Shown here: piece by piece, positions 5,745 through 7,868 of the stretch
Layout of the letters: every line of letters begins with the position of its first letter
How positions within the stretch are numbered: the stretch's first letter is position 1
Assembly: GCF_937934665.1 (NCBI RefSeq)
Contig: NZ_CALGYW010000088.1
Coordinates: forward strand, 1-7,868
DNA from: an uncultured Anaerococcus sp.
GTDB taxonomy: Bacteria > Bacillota > Clostridia > Tissierellales > Peptoniphilaceae
DNA length: 7,868 nucleotides
Direction: 5' to 3'
Notes under the pieces: model-generated
Database searches by the model: none
What the model was told of the DNA's origin: nothing
What the model saw: only the letters and a program-made list of their open reading frames with translations
Made by a program: the position numbers and the translations under genes

Positions 5745-7349
5745 TTATAACCTTATCCTAATTTCTATCCTTACCCCATCTGTATCTTCTACAAAGCCCA
5801 TCCATACCTCATCCTTATAAAGCATTTTAAGTCTATTGTAGGTATTTATAAGGCCGTGGTGTTTCATGGAAATATAATCTTTCTTCGATTCAGCTTCCAA
5901 ATAACTATTAAGTTTTTGGATCTCATTCTTGGTTAGACTTTTTCCATTATCCCATACCTTAATTAAGAGACTTTTATCCTCGCATTTTATTTTTATTTTT
6001 AAATCTAGCTTGGATGTAGATTTTCTTGCATATTTTAAACTATTTTCTAAAAGTGGTTGTAAGAAAAGTTTAGGGACTAAAACCTCTCCGCTAGCAGGAT
6101 CCATATCTATATCATAATTAAACTTATTTTCAGACTTAATCTTTTCTATATCCAAAAACTTATAAATGTAGTAAATATCTTCATCAAGCCTTAAAAAAGA
6201 TAGGTCATTTATGCTATACCTTAGAATTTCATTTAAATCTTGGATTATCCTGTCTGATATCTTTGGGTCTATATACATGGTTATAGAAATAAGCTCCAAG
6301 GTATTGTATAGAAAATGCGGATTGAATTGAGATTCTAGCATCTTAAATTCATTGTATTTGTTGGTATACTTTAGTCTAAGGTTTTTATCTAGAAGGATTT
6401 TCTTTGAGTCGATAAGCTTATTTATATGTTTGACTATGGAGTTTATTTCGTCATCTGTCCTTATATCTATACGATCAAGCTCCCCTTCAGCCACCATATT
6501 AATTTCCTCGTTAAGTCTTGATATAACTTCGGTAGATTCTTCTATGAATCCCCTAATTGAAGCTAGTAAAATAAGTAAAATCAGAGCTCCGGCCAAGAGG
6601 ATGGAAACTAAAATAAAACCAAATTGGTCATTAGATATTGTTCTTTTAACTAAGCTATGAACTTGGTAGGTCTCATAGGGCCTTGATTGTTTAATATAAG
6701 AGCCTTCGTTAAAGAAATCTACCTTTAATTTATTTAGCCTATCCAGATTATTTTCTACTAGGGCTGAGTCATTAGAAATAACCTTGCCATAGCTATCAGT
6801 TATGTAAAATCCGCTGGCTTTAAGTCTGATTTTTCTTGTGATATTAGAACTAGGTATATAAAGAACAGCAAATCCATTCTTATATTCACCCCTAACAACA
6901 TAAACTATTTCATTTTCATCCTTAAAAAATGTAGTGAAAATCCTATCTTTATCAAGACCCATAATGTCTTGGTAAGACCTAAAGGCTTTGTAATCTCTTT
7001 TTCTCTTGCCATAGGCAAACTCATTTCCCTTTGCAGGATAGAAATCAATTTGGTAGTCAACTCCAAGCTCATTTGCCAAGCTGTAATAGGAATTTACAAG
7101 ACTTTGACTGGCCTTGCCCCTCTCTAGACCTGCGTCAATTTCTTTATCATTTTCCTTAAGGAAATCTTTAAAACTTGTGTCAATTAGGGCAAATTCATTG
7201 TAAACAACATCGAGATTGGCCCTAGCTTCCTTATAATCAACTGCATAGTAGAGGTAAATATATAGGCCTGAAAGACCAAGGAGGATTAAGATTAAAAAGC
7301 CCAAAACCTTTTTAAAAATCCCCTTATAAATCTTGTGCGAATAAAGCAT
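5745..7349 (-). CDS. Sensor histidine kinase, YesM/HptS-like (His_kinase family with extracellular domain)
   Basis: Membrane sensor that phosphorylates the adjacent response regulator; 534 residues. Layout: membrane segment about 14-36, an extracytoplasmic domain about 37-243, second membrane segment about 244-266, a HAMP-like linker about 268-320, then the His_kinase domain with QFNPHFLYNTLE, phospho-acceptor H345, and an HATPase_c domain with N-box LLENS (N436), DNG (467-469) and a HGLINTYNRL segment (498-507). The outer domain contains FYITDSYGKVISND (181-194), a Cache-like pattern, so direct or binding-protein-mediated solute sensing is plausible. The G1 box reads DNGKSL, without the second glycine common in the family. 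ATG at 7349 is only six bases after the chrA-like stop, with a weak ribosome site (AAGAG), suggesting translational coupling. No promoter was found directly upstream. Codon use (ATA, AGG, AAT) looks like a weakly expressed gene. Signal identity is unproven. Confidence 0.92.
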   Translation of the reverse strand: MLYSHKIYKGIFKKVLGFLILILLGLSGLYIYLYYAVDYKEARANLDVVYNEFALIDTSFKDFLKENDKEIDAGLERGKASQSLVNSYYSLANELGVDYQIDFYPAKGNEFAYGKRKRDYKAFRSYQDIMGLDKDRIFTTFFKDENEIVYVVRGEYKNGFAVLYIPSSNITRKIRLKASGFYITDSYGKVISNDSALVENNLDRLNKLKVDFFNEGSYIKQSRPYETYQVHSLVKRTISNDQFGFILVSILLAGALILLILLASIRGFIEESTEVISRLNEEINMVAEGELDRIDIRTDDEINSIVKHINKLIDSKKILLDKNLRLKYTNKYNEFKMLESQFNPHFLYNTLELISITMYIDPKISDRIIQDLNEILRYSINDLSFLRLDEDIYYIYKFLDIEKIKSENKFNYDIDMDPASGEVLVPKLFLQPLLENSLKYARKSTSKLDLKIKIKCEDKSLLIKVWDNGKSLTKNEIQKLNSYLEAESKKDYISMKHHGLINTYNRLKMLYKDEVWMGFVEDTDGVRIEIRIRL

Positions 7350-7355
7350 AATCTC

Positions 7356-7868
7356 TTACACCACCAGTCCCAAAACTAGGTATACAGCCCCGCTTGCGAG
7401 CATTACTTTTATTGGGTCGTAGTCTTTTTTTTGCATTACTATGAAGGCTAGTATGAATATGCCTAGCATTTTGAAATCTAGATTTGCTATTGCTACTTTT
7501 TCTACATCAAAAAGTGCGGTTTGTAGGATATCAAGACCTGCTATTAGGATCATTACTACAATCGCCGGTCTTAGAAATTTTAGAACTTCTGTCATGGTGT
7601 CTAGGTCCTTATATTTCTTATAAAAATAGGATAGGGCTCCTACTATGATGGCAGATGGTAGGATACAACCCATGGTTGCTGCAAGGCTTCCTGGAAAACC
7701 TGCTACCCTTTGGCCTACAAAAGTTGCTGAGTTTAGGGCAATGGGCCCTGGTGTCATCTGACTTATTGTGATTAGGTCGTTAAATTCTCCTACGGCAAGC
7801 CAGCTATTTTCTACCACTACCTCTTGTTGGATTAGGGGAAGGGCTGCGTAGCCTCCACCAAAGGAGAA
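7356..7868 (-). CDS. ChrA-type transporter, single-domain (5' end cut off by window edge)
   Basis: Integral membrane protein of the CHR (chromate ion transporter) family. The frame is open to the right edge, so the gene is larger than the 153 residues counted from the GTG at 7817: 170 residues are visible, starting FSFGGGYAALPLIQQEVV, and that stretch is the conserved family core. It continues ENSWLAVGEFNDLITISQ, then TPGPIALNSATFVGQRVAG. Hydrophobic segments follow around TMGCILPSAIIVGALSYF, FLRPAIVVMILIAGLDIL, MLGIFILAFIVMQ and VMLASGAVYLVLGLVV. The length to the stop implies a short, one-domain protein of about 190 residues; such half-size ChrA proteins usually occur as an adjacent pair, and no second copy lies downstream, so a partner would have to be beyond the right edge. 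Family members can export chromate, but many in anaerobes have no tested substrate. The link to the kinase six bases downstream is positional only. Confidence 0.9.
   Translation of the reverse strand, partial: FSFGGGYAALPLIQQEVVVENSWLAVGEFNDLITISQMTPGPIALNSATFVGQRVAGFPGSLAATMGCILPSAIIVGALSYFYKKYKDLDTMTEVLKFLRPAIVVMILIAGLDILQTALFDVEKVAIANLDFKMLGIFILAFIVMQKKDYDPIKVMLASGAVYLVLGLVV

Noticed and set aside
5929..7623. Plus-strand frames at 5929-6117, 6352-6660 and 7441-7623
   Set aside because: They are shadows of the kinase and ChrA-like genes, Ser/Ile/Phe-rich as expected from reading such genes backwards.
7356..7817. GTG at 7817 as the true start of the ChrA-like gene
   Set aside because: The frame stays open to the window edge, and the 17 upstream codons encode the conserved GGGYAALPLI core, so the real start is beyond 7868.

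Overview
The window reads as accessory or metabolic chromosome of a low-GC Gram-positive bacterium. AT-rich codons, strong GGAGG-type ribosome binding sites, a Lys-rich lipoprotein signal peptide and a YesM/YesN-style two-component system all point to the Firmicutes. An anaerobic coccus of the Peptoniphilaceae (Anaerococcus-like) is my best guess, but that is an impression and not a proven assignment. Every real gene lies on the minus strand, so transcription runs from the right edge to the left edge.

Right to left: the 3' part of a single-domain ChrA-type (chromate transporter family) membrane protein enters from the right edge (7868-7356). Six bases later a sensor histidine kinase begins (7349-5745). 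One base after it ends comes a short AraC-type response regulator (5743-5000). A hairpin terminator (4946-4984) closes this unit. A new extended -10 promoter (4926-4934) then drives a three-gene ABC importer: a lipoprotein solute-binding protein (4896-3811), an ATPase (3809-2736) and a fused double permease (2752-1094). These three genes are spaced by 1 bp and overlap by 17 bp. A strong terminator (1038-1075) ends the importer operon. A LacI-family repressor follows with its own promoter and an operator-like palindrome (911 down to the left edge, 3' end missing).

The importer would be annotated automatically as ferric iron uptake (FbpABC/AfuABC). The binding protein lacks the paired tyrosines of ferric-binding proteins and has Ser-rich, phosphate-friendly loops. 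The importer also sits directly downstream of a sensor kinase and AraC regulator with the size and design of the staphylococcal hexose-phosphate system HptSR. I therefore infer a phosphorylated-solute (probably sugar-phosphate) sensing and uptake module: the kinase senses the solute, perhaps through the binding protein, the regulator activates the importer promoter, and the importer brings the solute in intact. The substrate is inferred, not shown. The LacI repressor and the ChrA protein may be unrelated neighbours.

There is no stretch over 300 bases without a gene. The two non-coding gaps (912-1093 and 4897-4999) are both filled by promoter and terminator signals. I saw no RNA genes, insertion sequences, CRISPR arrays or long repeats.
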